48,340 nucleotides of DNA from Enhydrobacter aerosaccus (GTDB lineage Bacteria; Pseudomonadota; Alphaproteobacteria; Reyranellales; Reyranellaceae). Position numbers and translations under genes: made by a program. Below, piece after piece: positions 15,750-24,672 of this stretch. The stretch lies in NCBI GenBank assembly GCA_903839865.1, contig CAIMEE010000512.1, positions 1-48,340 on the forward strand, written 5' to 3'. The notes under the pieces were generated by a model, which did not search any database, was not told the origin of the DNA, and saw nothing but the letters and a program-made list of their open reading frames with translations. The first letter of the stretch is position 1. The number at the start of each line of letters is the position of its first letter.

Positions 15750-16722
15750 GGCCGCTCGCAGGATCGGAGGATTTCACTGGCACAGGCTTGCGCTCGAACA
15801 GCGACAGCAGGCCGCTCGGCAGGAAGCGCGCGATGATCACGATGATCGCGCCGTACACGACGTAGGTGATGCCGGCGCCCTGGCCGCCGAGATAGGAATT
15901 CGACAGTTCCTCGAGCGGCACCAGGATCAACGCGCCGACCAGCGGTCCGAACAACTGGCCCGCGCCGCCGAGTGCGGCCATCACGACCATCTTCACCGAG
16001 AGCAGGATACCGAAGCCCGACTCGGGGTCGATGAAGCCGAACATGCAGAGGTAGAGCGAGCCCGCGACCGACGCGAAGCCGGCGCTCAGCATGTACGCAT
16101 AGAGCTTGTAGCGGCCGGCCGAGACGCCGAGCGAGCGCGCGGCGCGTTCGCTGTCCTTGATGGCGCGCAGGTAAAAGCCCATGCGGCCGCGCTCGATCCA
16201 CCAGGTGGCGCCCAGGACCACGCCCAGCACGACGAGGAAGATGTAGTAGTACGGCATCGCGCTCAGGAACGAGAGATCGAGCGCCGTGCGCGGCATCGGC
16301 GGCCCACCCAGCCCCTGCGCGCCTCCGAGAAAGTCCGAGGTCGAGACCATCACGCGAACGAGTTCGCCGACGGCGATGGTCGCCATGCTGAAGTAGTGGC
16401 CGGAGAGACGCAGCGTCGGCACGCCGATCAGGGCCGCGAGGCCGACGCTCACCGCCACGCCGAGCGGCGCGCCAACGATCGGCGGCAATCCGACATACAC
16501 GAACGCCACCACGGACGAATAGGCGCCGATGCCGAAGAACACCGCATGGCCGACCGAGACCTGGCCAGCGTATCCGCCCACGATGTTCCAGGCCGAAGCG
16601 CCGATGGCGGCCAGCAGCACGAGCGCGCCCATGCGCTGGTAGACGGCCGACTCCATTGTGAGCAGGGGATAGACCAGGGCCAGCGCTAGCAGCGCCAGCG
16701 GAACGATACGGCGCGCGCTCAT
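15739..16722 (-). CDS. livM: Branched-chain amino acid-type ABC permease LivM
   Basis: A 327-residue, multi-spanning inner-membrane permease. Hallmarks: 'AWNIVGGYAGQVSVGHAVFFGIGAY' region near residues 44-68, 'GLPPIVGAPLGVAVSVGLA', 'IKDSERAARSLGVSAGRYK' (the EAA-type cytoplasmic loop that contacts the ATPases) near 190-208, and 'ALGGAGQLFGPLVGA'. Start chosen at the ATG at 16722, which overlaps the livH stop as ATGA; longer in-frame extensions have no membrane-protein character. It forms the channel with LivH. Confidence 0.92.
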   Translation of the reverse strand: MSARRIVPLALLALALVYPLLTMESAVYQRMGALVLLAAIGASAWNIVGGYAGQVSVGHAVFFGIGAYSSVVAFVYVGLPPIVGAPLGVAVSVGLAALIGVPTLRLSGHYFSMATIAVGELVRVMVSTSDFLGGAQGLGGPPMPRTALDLSFLSAMPYYYIFLVVLGVVLGATWWIERGRMGFYLRAIKDSERAARSLGVSAGRYKLYAYMLSAGFASVAGSLYLCMFGFIDPESGFGILLSVKMVVMAALGGAGQLFGPLVGALILVPLEELSNSYLGGQGAGITYVVYGAIIVIIARFLPSGLLSLFERKPVPVKSSDPASGHAD

Positions 16723-17582
16723 GTCTTGCCCATCAGGCCCTGCGGCCGGAACCACAGCACCAGCACGAACAGCGCGTACACGATCACTTCCTTGTAGATC
16801 GGCCCGATCAGATAGGCCGACAGCGATTCGACCACACCGATTAGCAGGCCGGCGACCAGCGCGCCGGTCACGCTGCCGAAGCCGCCGAAGGACACGGTCA
16901 CGAAGGCCACGATCGCCAGCGACTCTCCCGCCGTCGGCGAGATCGGCAGGAAGAGCGCCATCAGCGCGCCCGCGATCCCGGTCGCCGCCCCCGCCATGGC
17001 CCACGCGAGGGCCTGCATGCGCTGCGGCCGGATGCCCATGAGCTGTGCCGCCGTCGCATCCTCGGAGACAGCGAGCATGCGGCTGCCGACCGCCGTGCGC
17101 GTCAGGATGAGGTGCAGCGCCAGGGTGACGCCGAGGCCCACGACGGCCGCCAGCACGCGCGAGCCCTCGAAGCGGATGCCCCACAGCACGAACGAGTGGC
17201 CCACCAGATTGTCGGGCAGGCTCTTGAAGTTGGCGCCGAAGACGTAGAGCGCGCCGTAGCGCAGGAACAGCGCCAGACCGAACGTGCCCAGGATCTGGGC
17301 CAGCATCGGTCCCTTCATGATGTGACGGACCAGGAAGAAGTAGCTGATCACGCCCAGGGTCGCGATCAGGATGGCGGCCATCGGCACCGACGCCCACGGC
17401 CCACCTCCCAGCGCCGTCCAGACCACGACGCCCGTGTACATGCCCAGCATGACGAAGTCGCCGTGAGCGAAGTTCACGACGTTCATCATGCCCCAGATCA
17501 GGGTGAGCCCCGACGAGAAGAGCGCGTACACCGCGCCCAGAAGCAGGCCGCCAATCACGACCTGCACCAGGGTCATCGACAT
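16719..17582 (-). CDS. livH: Branched-chain amino acid-type ABC permease LivH
   Basis: A 287-residue inner-membrane permease of the LivH family. It begins MSMTLVQVVIGGLLLGAVY, then 'SSGLTLIWGMMNVVNFAHGDFVMLGMY' across residues 23-49, the family signature; the cytoplasmic loop 'AVSEDATAAQLMGIRPQRMQALAW' is near 172-195 and the tail reads 'VLWFRPQGLMGKT'. The gene lies 40 bp after the binding-protein gene and overlaps livM by 4 bp. With the enolase-superfamily gene at the head of the run, the system may import a carboxylic acid, amide or aromatic compound rather than leucine. Confidence 0.92.
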   Translation of the reverse strand: MSMTLVQVVIGGLLLGAVYALFSSGLTLIWGMMNVVNFAHGDFVMLGMYTGVVVWTALGGGPWASVPMAAILIATLGVISYFFLVRHIMKGPMLAQILGTFGLALFLRYGALYVFGANFKSLPDNLVGHSFVLWGIRFEGSRVLAAVVGLGVTLALHLILTRTAVGSRMLAVSEDATAAQLMGIRPQRMQALAWAMAGAATGIAGALMALFLPISPTAGESLAIVAFVTVSFGGFGSVTGALVAGLLIGVVESLSAYLIGPIYKEVIVYALFVLVLWFRPQGLMGKT

Positions 17583-17622
17583 CCGGCGAAGCCTCTCGCC
17601 GAAAGCACCAAGCCTGCCCGCA

Positions 17623-18879
17623 CTACCAACCCTTGTAGGGCAGGACGAGCGGATCGGTGGCGCGCGCCTTCGGCCAGACGGCGACGTAGTTGCTGCTCTT
17701 GAGCTGCGTCACCAGGGTCGAGGCCAGGATGTTCTGGCCCTTGTCGTCGAACTTCACGCCGTCATAGCCCGCGATGAGCTGGTCCGGCTTGATGTCGGTG
17801 GCCTTGAGCGCCGCCTGCACCTTGGCCGGCTCCACGGAGCCTGCGCGGTTGATCGCATCGGCCACGACGAAGAAGCCCTGCAGCACACGCGCCGACACGT
17901 CGTCGAGGCCGTCGCCGCCGGTCTTCTTCTTGTAGAGGGCGTCCATCATCGCGGCCACGCTGCCGGGCTTGCCCTGCGCGAACACGGAGCGGCTGATCAG
18001 CCCTTCGGTGACGGGACCCATCTGCTTGGTGAAGGCCGGATCGTTGAAGCCGCCGTCGTCGGCGATCAGGATCGCGGGCTTCCAGTTCAGCTCCTTCATC
18101 GTCTTGGCGTAGAGGATGGCGTCCTGCGTGTAGGAGATGAAGATCACGACGTCGGGGTTCTTCTCCTTGAGCTGCAGCACCTGCGGCTGCACGTCGGGGC
18201 CGTTGGCGCCGTAGGGCACCTTCATGGAGACGGTCAGGCCGCCCTTGGTGAAGGCGTCGGAGATGACGCTCGACACCGAGTTACCGTACTCGGTGTTCTC
18301 GTGGACGATGGCGATCGAATCGACCTTCTTGCCGGCAGCCTTCTGCTCCTTGAGGAAGGAGAGATAGGCGGTGGCGAAGTCGGCGGCGACCGGCGTGGTG
18401 CGGAAGAACCACTTGAAGCCGCGCTCGGTGAGGTTGGCTGCGACCGACTCGGCGTTGAGGAACGGCACGCCATACTTCTCGGCAACGGCGCTCGCGGTCA
18501 CCGTGATGGCGGACTGGTAGCAGCAGATCAGCGCCGCCACCTTTTCTTCGGTGATGAGGCGCAGCGTCTGGTTGGCGCCGGCCTGGGGCGTGCCCTGGTT
18601 GTCGGCGATCACCATCTGGATCTTGGCGCCCTTGAGGCCGGGCAGCCCGCCGCCCTTGGCGAGCGGGAAGATCTTGGCGAGTTCGGGGTCGCCGTTGTTG
18701 ATGATGTCGGCGCCCATCTCGAACGCCATCTTGGCGTAGTTGCCGGTGCTGGCCGAGTTGCCGGACAGCGGATAGACCGCGCCGATCTTCACGGTCTGCT
18801 GGGCGCCGGCGTCGGCTGCGAAGCCCAAGGCGATGAGCGCCGCGCCTGCGAGCACGGCCTGGCGAGTGGTCTTCAACAT
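17623..18879 (-). CDS. Periplasmic binding protein of Liv-type transporter
   Basis: A 418-residue type I periplasmic binding protein. Signal peptide 'LKTTRQAVLAGAALIALGFA' ends near ADAGA; then 'VKIGAVYPLSGNSASTGNYAKMAFEMGADIINN' shows the LivK-like first strand and helix, and 'KVAALICCYQSAITVTASAVAEKYGVPFLN' the ligand-cleft region. Start placed at the ATG at 18879 with an AGGGGG ribosome site just upstream; earlier in-frame starts would add a non-signal extension. It should capture the ligand for LivHMGF. At 418 residues it is longer than LivK (about 370), like the amide/urea or aromatic-acid binding relatives. Confidence 0.88.
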   Translation of the reverse strand: MLKTTRQAVLAGAALIALGFAADAGAQQTVKIGAVYPLSGNSASTGNYAKMAFEMGADIINNGDPELAKIFPLAKGGGLPGLKGAKIQMVIADNQGTPQAGANQTLRLITEEKVAALICCYQSAITVTASAVAEKYGVPFLNAESVAANLTERGFKWFFRTTPVAADFATAYLSFLKEQKAAGKKVDSIAIVHENTEYGNSVSSVISDAFTKGGLTVSMKVPYGANGPDVQPQVLQLKEKNPDVVIFISYTQDAILYAKTMKELNWKPAILIADDGGFNDPAFTKQMGPVTEGLISRSVFAQGKPGSVAAMMDALYKKKTGGDGLDDVSARVLQGFFVVADAINRAGSVEPAKVQAALKATDIKPDQLIAGYDGVKFDDKGQNILASTLVTQLKSSNYVAVWPKARATDPLVLPYKGW

Positions 18880-18914
18880 ATTTCCCCCTGAACGATGTGT
18901 TTTGCCTATCCCGG

Positions 18915-18933
18915 AAAAAGAGTGGCACGCCAC
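18915..18933 (-). terminator. Terminator- or attenuator-like hairpin between enolase and binding-protein genes
   Basis: Read on the minus strand, GTGGC-GT-GCCAC is followed directly by TCTTTTT, 24 bp after the enolase-family stop and 36 bp before the binding-protein ATG. A short stem plus U-run resembles a weak intrinsic terminator that could lower transporter expression relative to the enzyme. The 2-nt loop makes it marginal. Confidence 0.35.
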
Positions 18934-18956
18934 CCCCCGAGTCAGCAAATAGGCAG

Positions 18957-20093
18957 TCAGCACACCCGGTAGCGCTCAACCGCCGCAGGGTCGAGCTCGA
19001 TCCCGAGCCCCGGACCCTCGGGCAGCAGTACATGGCCCGCTTCCAGCCGGGGCGGCGTCTTCACAAGCCTGGTGCGCAGTTCGTTGTCGCTCATGTCGTA
19101 TTCGAGCATCAGCGGATGCGGCGGATGATCGACGTGCGGCGTCGCGGGCAGAGCGGCAATGAAGTGCAGCGCCGTTGCCAGGCCGACCGCCCCGCCCCAG
19201 ACATGGGGTGCCACCCGCAGGTTCGCCGCCTGCGCCAGGGCAACGATGCGCTTGGCCTCGGTGATGCCGCCGACGCCGGGGATCGAGGGCTGGACGATGT
19301 CGATGCACCGGCCGTCGATCAGTGCCTTGAAGTCGCGCATGGTGTGGTGGGCTTCGCCGGCCGCCAGCGGAATCGGGGAACGCGCCCGAAGCTCCGCGTA
19401 GCCCCGGAGGTCTCCCGGCGGCAGCGGCTCCTCGATCCAGTGTATGCCGAACGGCTCGATCGCGCGCGCGCACTCCAGCGCGACGTCGGGCGTGTAGGCG
19501 CCGTTGATGTCGACCAGGAGCAGCTTGTCCGGACCGATCGCCTCGCGCGCCTGGCGCACGCGCGCGACGTCGCTGGCAATGCCGCGGCCGATCTTGATCT
19601 TGGTGCCGGCGTAGGGATGCGCCGCCACCTCGGCCATCATGTGGCTGAGCTGGCGGTCGGGATCGTCGGAGAAGAATCCGGTCGAGGCATAGGCCGGAAT
19701 GCTCGTGCGGGCACAGCCGCCGATCAGGTCGCACACGCGCACGCCGAAGCCGCGCGCGATCGCATCGAACAGCGCCACGTTGATCGCCGCCAGGCACGAA
19801 GTGAGCTGGTTGCCGACGCCCAGGTGATAGAGCGCGTTGCGGATGCGCGCCTCGATGTGATCGAAGTCGAACACGCTCTTGCCGGTGAAGAACGGCTCGA
19901 CCATGCGGAAGTACTCGCGCGTGACGAACGGATTGCCGAAGGCCTCGCCGATGCCCTTCACGCCCTGGTCGGTCTCGATCTCGACCAGCCCGTTCTGGCG
20001 CTTGAAGCCGCCGCCGCGCGACATGCCGTAGGCCTTTTCGGGCGCGAAGGCATATTCAAGTCCGATGAACGAAAGGCGCCGGATGGTCGGCAT
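18957..20093 (-). CDS. Mandelate racemase/muconate lactonizing enzyme family protein
   Basis: A 378-residue enolase-superfamily enzyme. N-terminal capping domain (residues 1-125), then the barrel: 'TKIKIG' gives the KxK pair K165/K167, metal ligands are D195 ('LVDINGAY'), E221 ('WIEEPLPP') and E247 ('AAGEAHH'), and H297 lies in 'APHVWGGAVG'. The Lys plus His base pair matches the mandelate racemase subgroup, which abstracts the alpha proton of carboxylates for racemization or acid-sugar dehydration. Start ATG at 20093 with AGGAG 7 bp upstream. It heads the Liv-type importer operon, so its substrate is probably what the transporter brings in. Divergent from the reductase at 20154. Confidence 0.9.
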   Translation of the reverse strand: MPTIRRLSFIGLEYAFAPEKAYGMSRGGGFKRQNGLVEIETDQGVKGIGEAFGNPFVTREYFRMVEPFFTGKSVFDFDHIEARIRNALYHLGVGNQLTSCLAAINVALFDAIARGFGVRVCDLIGGCARTSIPAYASTGFFSDDPDRQLSHMMAEVAAHPYAGTKIKIGRGIASDVARVRQAREAIGPDKLLLVDINGAYTPDVALECARAIEPFGIHWIEEPLPPGDLRGYAELRARSPIPLAAGEAHHTMRDFKALIDGRCIDIVQPSIPGVGGITEAKRIVALAQAANLRVAPHVWGGAVGLATALHFIAALPATPHVDHPPHPLMLEYDMSDNELRTRLVKTPPRLEAGHVLLPEGPGLGIELDPAAVERYRVC

Positions 20094-20153
20094 GGCAGCT
20101 CCTGCAGATTGCGCGCTATGGTGGGCCTCAATATCGCCCGGAGGCAACAGTTC

Positions 20154-21164
20154 ATGAGCATTCCCACATCCTATCGCCGCGTCGTGCTGGTCCGCCGTCC
20201 GCCGGGCGAACCCGTCGAGACCGACTTCCGCGTCGAGGAAGTGCCGATGCCCGAGCCCAAGCACGGCCAGGTGCTGGTCAAAGTGGCCTACCTCTCGCTC
20301 GATCCCTACCAGCGCGGCCGTATGCGCGAGGCCGCGGGGTACGCGGCCAACGTCGCCCTGGGCGAGGTGATGACCGGCGGCGTGGTGGGCGAAGTCGTGA
20401 AGTCGCTCCATCCCACGTTCAAGGTGGGCGACATCGTCGAGGAGAGCCTGGGCTGGCAGGAATACGCGATCGGCGGCGGTCCGCGCATGCGCAAGGTCGA
20501 TCCCTCGCTGGCGCCGATCTCGACCGCCAACGGCGTGCTCGGCATGCCGGGCATGACCGCCTATTTCGGCCTGCTGGAATGCGGCCAGCCCAAGCCCGGC
20601 GAGACGATCGTTGTGTCGGCGGCCTCGGGCGCGGTGGGCCAGCTCGTGGGCCAGATCGGCAAGCTGATGGGCTGCCGCGTGATCGGCATCGCGGGCGGCG
20701 CCAAGAAGTGCGCCTTCGTGAAGGACGAGCTCGGCTTCGACGCCTGCCTCGACTACAAGGCGGAGAAGGACCTCGACAAGGCGCTGCTGGCCGTCTGCCC
20801 CAAGGGCATCGACGTCTATTTCGACAATGTCGGCGGCGAGATCTCCGACGCCGTGCTGCGCAACATCAACTTCTTCGGCAGGGTCGCGCTCTGCGGCTCG
20901 ATCTCGCAATACAACGCCAGCAGCCCGCCGATGGGCCCGCGCCTGCTCGGCACCTTCGTCGGCAAGCGCGTGACGCTCCGCGGCTTCATCGTGTTCGACT
21001 TCGTCGAGCGCTATCCGACCGCGATGCGCCAGATGGGCGAATGGATCAAGGCGGGCAAGATCAAGTACCGCGAGGATATCGTCGAGGGCATCGACAAGGC
21101 GCCGCGCGCCTTCATCGGCATGCTGCGCGGCGAGAACTTCGGCAAGATGCTGGTGAAGATGTGA
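20154..21164 (+). CDS. NADP-dependent oxidoreductase, zinc-independent MDR (CurA/LTB4 dehydrogenase-like)
   Basis: A 336-residue medium-chain reductase without zinc ligands. It shows 'VKVAYLSLDPYQRGRM' near residues 42-57, typical of the leukotriene-B4 12-hydroxydehydrogenase/CurA group, 'GMPGMTAYFGLLECGQPKPGETIVVSAASGAVG' (the catalytic-domain to Rossmann junction) and 'IDVYFDNVGG'. These enzymes reduce alkenal or alkenone double bonds with NADPH. A GGAGG site at 20140-20144 fixes the ATG at 20154. It is 60 bp from the divergent enolase-family gene, and its TGA overlaps the GTG of hutD. Confidence 0.9.
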   Translation: MSIPTSYRRVVLVRRPPGEPVETDFRVEEVPMPEPKHGQVLVKVAYLSLDPYQRGRMREAAGYAANVALGEVMTGGVVGEVVKSLHPTFKVGDIVEESLGWQEYAIGGGPRMRKVDPSLAPISTANGVLGMPGMTAYFGLLECGQPKPGETIVVSAASGAVGQLVGQIGKLMGCRVIGIAGGAKKCAFVKDELGFDACLDYKAEKDLDKALLAVCPKGIDVYFDNVGGEISDAVLRNINFFGRVALCGSISQYNASSPPMGPRLLGTFVGKRVTLRGFIVFDFVERYPTAMRQMGEWIKAGKIKYREDIVEGIDKAPRAFIGMLRGENFGKMLVKM

Positions 21165-21700
21165 CGATCACGCTACTCACGCCCGAACAGTATCGCCGCA
21201 TGCCGTGGAAGAACGGCGGCGGCGTGGCAACCGACGTTGCGACCGACAGCACTGGCGGCGAGGTCTGGCGCTTTGGACGCACGGCGATACCCGTGCCCGG
21301 CCCCTTCTCGGATTACACGGGTTACGACCGTGTGCAGGTGGTGATCGGCGGACACGGTCTGGTGCTCGACGGGCCGGACGGCGAGATCGACCTGCGCACG
21401 CCGTTCAAGGTCGTGCGCTATCGGGGCGAGCTGCCGCTGGTGAGCCGCCTCGAGGCCGGGCCGGTCGAGGTCGTGAACCTGATCGGCCGGCGGGATACGG
21501 TGCAGGTTGACATGCGGGTGCTCGACGCCGGCCAATCGGTGCAATTAGGCAAGGGCCTGCACTTCGCCTATGCCCCGACAGCGCCTGCCAAGGTCGACGC
21601 GCACCAGTTGCCGGCCGATCACTGCTTGCGCATCGAGGCCGCTCATCCGACGATGATCGCCTGTGGAAGCGGCCGCGTCCTGGTGGCCAGCATCTTCTAG
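21161..21700 (+). CDS. hutD: HutD family protein
   Basis: A 179-residue cupin-like HutD protein. The N-terminus contains the family hallmark 'YRRMPWKNGGGVATDVA' (residues about 10-26), followed by 'WRFGRTAIPVPGPFSDYTGYDR' and 'PVEVVNLIGRR'. HutD proteins occur with histidine-utilization genes and are thought to sense or limit pathway intermediates; no other hut gene is in the window. The start is a GTG overlapping the previous TGA (GTGA), so it is co-translated with the reductase. Role here unknown. Confidence 0.85.
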   Translation: MTITLLTPEQYRRMPWKNGGGVATDVATDSTGGEVWRFGRTAIPVPGPFSDYTGYDRVQVVIGGHGLVLDGPDGEIDLRTPFKVVRYRGELPLVSRLEAGPVEVVNLIGRRDTVQVDMRVLDAGQSVQLGKGLHFAYAPTAPAKVDAHQLPADHCLRIEAAHPTMIACGSGRVLVASIF

Positions 21701-21715
21701 GGGCAGGATCGGGTC

Positions 21716-22639
21716 ATGCGGATTGCGGTGGTTGGCGCGGGCGGCGTCGGAGGCGGATTTGGCGCAGCGCTGGCGCAGGCGGGCGCCGACGTGACCTTCA
21801 TCGCGCGCGGCGCCCATCTCGCGGCCATGAAGAGTACGGGCCTTCGAATCGACAGCCCGCGCGGCAACACCCATCTCGTGCCGACTCAGGCGACCGACGA
21901 TCCCAGGACCGTGGGGCCGGTCGATTACGTGCTGTTCTGCGTGAAGCTGTGGGATGTCGAGAGCGCGGGCGAACACATCAAGCCGATGGTCGGGCCCAAC
22001 ACGGCGGTGATCCCGCTGCAGAACGGCATCGACGCGCCGGAGCGGCTGCTTCCGATCCTGGGCGACAAGGCCGTGATGGGCGGCGTCGCGCAGATCAGCG
22101 CTTCGATCACCGCGCCCGGTGTCGTCACCCAGGTCGGCACCTTCATGCGCCTGGTGTTCGGCGAGCTCGGCGGCGCCAAGAGCCCGCGCGGCGAGGCCTT
22201 CTTCGACATGTGCAAAAAGGCGGGCTTCGACGCCACGCATTCCGACCAGATCGTCACCGATCTCTGGATGAAGTTCATCCTGCTCGCCACCAACGCCAGC
22301 ATGACGGCGCTCACTCGCCAGCCGATCGGCAGGCTGCGGGACGATCCCGACATCCGGCCGCAGTTCGTCGCCGCCTACAAGGAAGTGATCGACGTCGGCC
22401 GGGCCAAGGGCGTGAAGCTGCCCGACAACGCGCTCGACACCATGCTGGCCTTCAACGCGGGCGCGCCGGCTGGCATGAAGGCTTCGATGGCGCTCGACCT
22501 CGACCGCGGCAACCGCATCGAACTGCCGTGGCTGGGCGGCAAGGTGGTGGAACTGGGCCGCCAGCTCGGCGTGCCGACGCCCACCCATGCGCTGATGTAT
22601 GCCGCGCTCAAGCCCTACATCCTCGGCACGCCCGCATGA
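21716..22639 (+). CDS. 2-dehydropantoate 2-reductase family (ketopantoate reductase-like)
   Basis: A 307-residue NADPH-dependent reductase. 'MRIAVVGAGGVGGGFGAALAQAG' shows the dinucleotide glycine motif, 'VDYVLFCVKLWDVE' is the standard fourth-strand region, 'PLQNGIDAPERL' the ketopantoate-reductase loop, and 'DLWMKFILLATNASMTAL' carries the conserved lysine near residue 185. The enzyme reduces 2-ketopantoate in pantothenate synthesis, but catabolic paralogues are common and the setting here is not a pan operon. It starts 15 bp after hutD and ends in an ATGA overlap with the next gene. Confidence 0.86.
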   Translation: MRIAVVGAGGVGGGFGAALAQAGADVTFIARGAHLAAMKSTGLRIDSPRGNTHLVPTQATDDPRTVGPVDYVLFCVKLWDVESAGEHIKPMVGPNTAVIPLQNGIDAPERLLPILGDKAVMGGVAQISASITAPGVVTQVGTFMRLVFGELGGAKSPRGEAFFDMCKKAGFDATHSDQIVTDLWMKFILLATNASMTALTRQPIGRLRDDPDIRPQFVAAYKEVIDVGRAKGVKLPDNALDTMLAFNAGAPAGMKASMALDLDRGNRIELPWLGGKVVELGRQLGVPTPTHALMYAALKPYILGTPA

Positions 22640-23376
22640 TCCGCTTCCTGCTCGCCGCGCTCTTCTTCCTTGTCGCCGGCACTGCGTCGGCAGACGAGAT
22701 CAAGGTGCTGGCCGCCGTGGGCTACAAGCCGATCCTGAACGAGCTTGGCCCCTCTTACGAAAAGCAGAGCGGCCACAAGGTGAAGATCGAGTACGATTCG
22801 CCCAGCGCCATCACGCGCCGGCTCGCCGCAAACGAGAGGTTCGACCTGCTGATCACGACGCAGGACGCGATCGAGAAGCTGCTGGGCGAGCGCAAGGTGA
22901 TCGACGATTCGCTGACCGTGCTCGCCAAGGTCGGCGTCGGCGTGGCGACCAGGCTGCAGGACCCGTGGCCCCAGGTCGGCAACATGGAAGTGCTGCGCCG
23001 CACGCTCCTGAAGGCACATGCCGTTGCGTATGCGAGTCCGAGCGCGGGCGGCGGCTTCTACCCGCAGCTGTTCCAGCGGCTGGGCGTGCTGAGCGAAGTC
23101 CAGCGCAAGAGCGTGACCGTGGTGGGCGGGCTCGCTGCCCAGCGTGTCGCCAGCAACCAGGCCGACGTGGCTCTCGCCTTGTCGAGCGAGATCGTGTCGG
23201 TGCCGGGCGTGCGCTTCGCCGGCGCCATCCCCGCGCCGTTGCAGAGCTACATCGTCTATGCCGCCGTCATGGGATTGCAGGCGGGGAACTCGGACGCGGT
23301 CATGGGCCTGCTGGCCTGGCTCTCCAACGTCGAGCTCGATCCGCTGCTGCGCGCCAAGGGCATGGAGATGCCGTAG
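22636..23376 (+). CDS. Periplasmic substrate-binding protein, ModA-like
   Basis: A 246-residue exported protein: signal 'MIRFLLAALFFLVAGTASA', then 'DEIKVLAAVGYKPILNELGP', 'KIEYDSPSAITRRLAANERFDLLITT', 'AVAYASPSAGGGFYP' and a C-terminal 'LLAWLSNVELDPLLRAKGMEM'. The fold and length match the molybdate-binding-like (SBP_bac_11) family, but no modBC genes are present and the molybdate-site residues are not convincing, so the ligand may be an organic acid. ATG overlaps the reductase stop (ATGA). It is the last gene of the plus-strand operon, 7 bp from the convergent aminotransferase. Confidence 0.83.
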   Translation: MIRFLLAALFFLVAGTASADEIKVLAAVGYKPILNELGPSYEKQSGHKVKIEYDSPSAITRRLAANERFDLLITTQDAIEKLLGERKVIDDSLTVLAKVGVGVATRLQDPWPQVGNMEVLRRTLLKAHAVAYASPSAGGGFYPQLFQRLGVLSEVQRKSVTVVGGLAAQRVASNQADVALALSSEIVSVPGVRFAGAIPAPLQSYIVYAAVMGLQAGNSDAVMGLLAWLSNVELDPLLRAKGMEMP

Positions 23377-23383
23377 GCCCGGC

Positions 23384-24664
23384 CTACAGCAGCTTCAGCG
23401 CCTCGTCCCACGCCTTGATCGTCTGGTCGATGTCGGCCTGGGTGTGCGCCAGACTCACGTAGTATTTCGACTCGCCCTTCATCAGCCCTCGCTCGCGCAG
23501 CAGCTTGTTGAACTTCGTGGCCATCGCCTTGTCGGCCTTGAGCGTGTCGCGATAGTCCTTGACCGGCTGGTCGGTGAACAGGATGTCGAACAGCGGCGGC
23601 TCGCCGATCACCTGCGCCTTCACGCCGTGCTTCTTGAGAAGGTCCGACAGCGCCGACATCAGCGTGCGGCCGGTCTTGAAGACCTGCTCGTAGGCGCCGG
23701 GGCGCTTCAGGATCTCGAGCGTGGCGAGGCCCGCGATCGAGGCCACCGGATTGCCCGAGAGCGTGCCCACCTGGAACAGGAAGTCCTCGTCGGCCATGGC
23801 CAGGCGATCGAAATGCTTCATGATGTCGGCATTGCCCGCGATCGCCGCCAGCGCAAAGCCGCCACCCACGATCTTGCCCAGGGTGCAGAGGTCGGGCGTC
23901 ACGCCGTAGTACTCTTGCGCGCCGCCGTACGAGAAACGGAAGCCGGTCACGACCTCGTCGAAGATCAGCGGGATGCCGTGTTCCTGTGTGATCTTCCGCA
24001 CGCCCTGCAGGAAGCCGGGCTTGGGCGGGATCAGGCGCTGGAACGGCTCGATGATGACGCCGGCGAGCTCGTCCTTGTGCTCCTTGATCAGCCCCTCGAA
24101 CATCTCGAGATCGTTGAAGGCCGAGACCAGCATCTCGTCGGCGACGCTCTTGGGGATGCCGGCCGAATCGGGCGTCGCGCGCGGAAAGTTGCCGGGGTTC
24201 TTGGGCGCGAGCGACATCAGCGCATAGTCGCTCATGCCGTGATAGCCGCCCTCGAACTTCAGGATCTTGTCGCGCTTGCGATAGGCACGCGCCGCGCGCA
24301 TCGCATAGAGATCGGCCTCGGTGCCCGAGCAGACGAAGCGCACCTGGTCGGCGCAGGGCACGGCCTCGCAGATCGCCTTGGCGAGCGCGATGCCGTGGCG
24401 GTTGTTGCCGAAGTAGGTGGTGCCGAGCGGCACCTGCTCCTGGATCGCCGCGGTCACCTCGGGATGGGCGTGACCGATGAACATCGGTCCCGAGCCCAGC
24501 AGGAAGTCGACATACTCGCGTCCGGCCTCGTCCCAGACCCGCCCGCCCTTGCCTTCGCGCAGGATCACCTCGGCCGGCATGTTGCCGAAGCTGCCGCCCG
24601 GCAGGACCCTCTTGGCTTCTTCGACAAGGCCCGGGGTGGGATCGATGACGGTCTGGACGGACAT
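23384..24664 (-). CDS. Class III aminotransferase (glutamate-1-semialdehyde mutase-like)
   Basis: A 426-residue PLP enzyme of the ornithine/GSA aminotransferase class. It shows 'DFLLGSGPMFIGHAHPEV' near residues 53-70, 'CSGTEADLYAMRAARAY' (112-128), 'FEGGYHGMSDY' (137-147), the PLP-binding D236 in 'LIFDEVVTGFR', and the Schiff-base lysine K264 in 'TLGKIVGGGFALAA'. GSA-mutase-like paralogues outside heme operons usually transaminate other amino ketones or beta-amino acids. Start ATG at 24664 with AGGAG upstream. Follows the cupin gene by 8 bp, so the two form an operon. Confidence 0.88.
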   Translation of the reverse strand: MSVQTVIDPTPGLVEEAKRVLPGGSFGNMPAEVILREGKGGRVWDEAGREYVDFLLGSGPMFIGHAHPEVTAAIQEQVPLGTTYFGNNRHGIALAKAICEAVPCADQVRFVCSGTEADLYAMRAARAYRKRDKILKFEGGYHGMSDYALMSLAPKNPGNFPRATPDSAGIPKSVADEMLVSAFNDLEMFEGLIKEHKDELAGVIIEPFQRLIPPKPGFLQGVRKITQEHGIPLIFDEVVTGFRFSYGGAQEYYGVTPDLCTLGKIVGGGFALAAIAGNADIMKHFDRLAMADEDFLFQVGTLSGNPVASIAGLATLEILKRPGAYEQVFKTGRTLMSALSDLLKKHGVKAQVIGEPPLFDILFTDQPVKDYRDTLKADKAMATKFNKLLRERGLMKGESKYYVSLAHTQADIDQTIKAWDEALKLL

Positions 24665-24672
24665 GGGAACTC

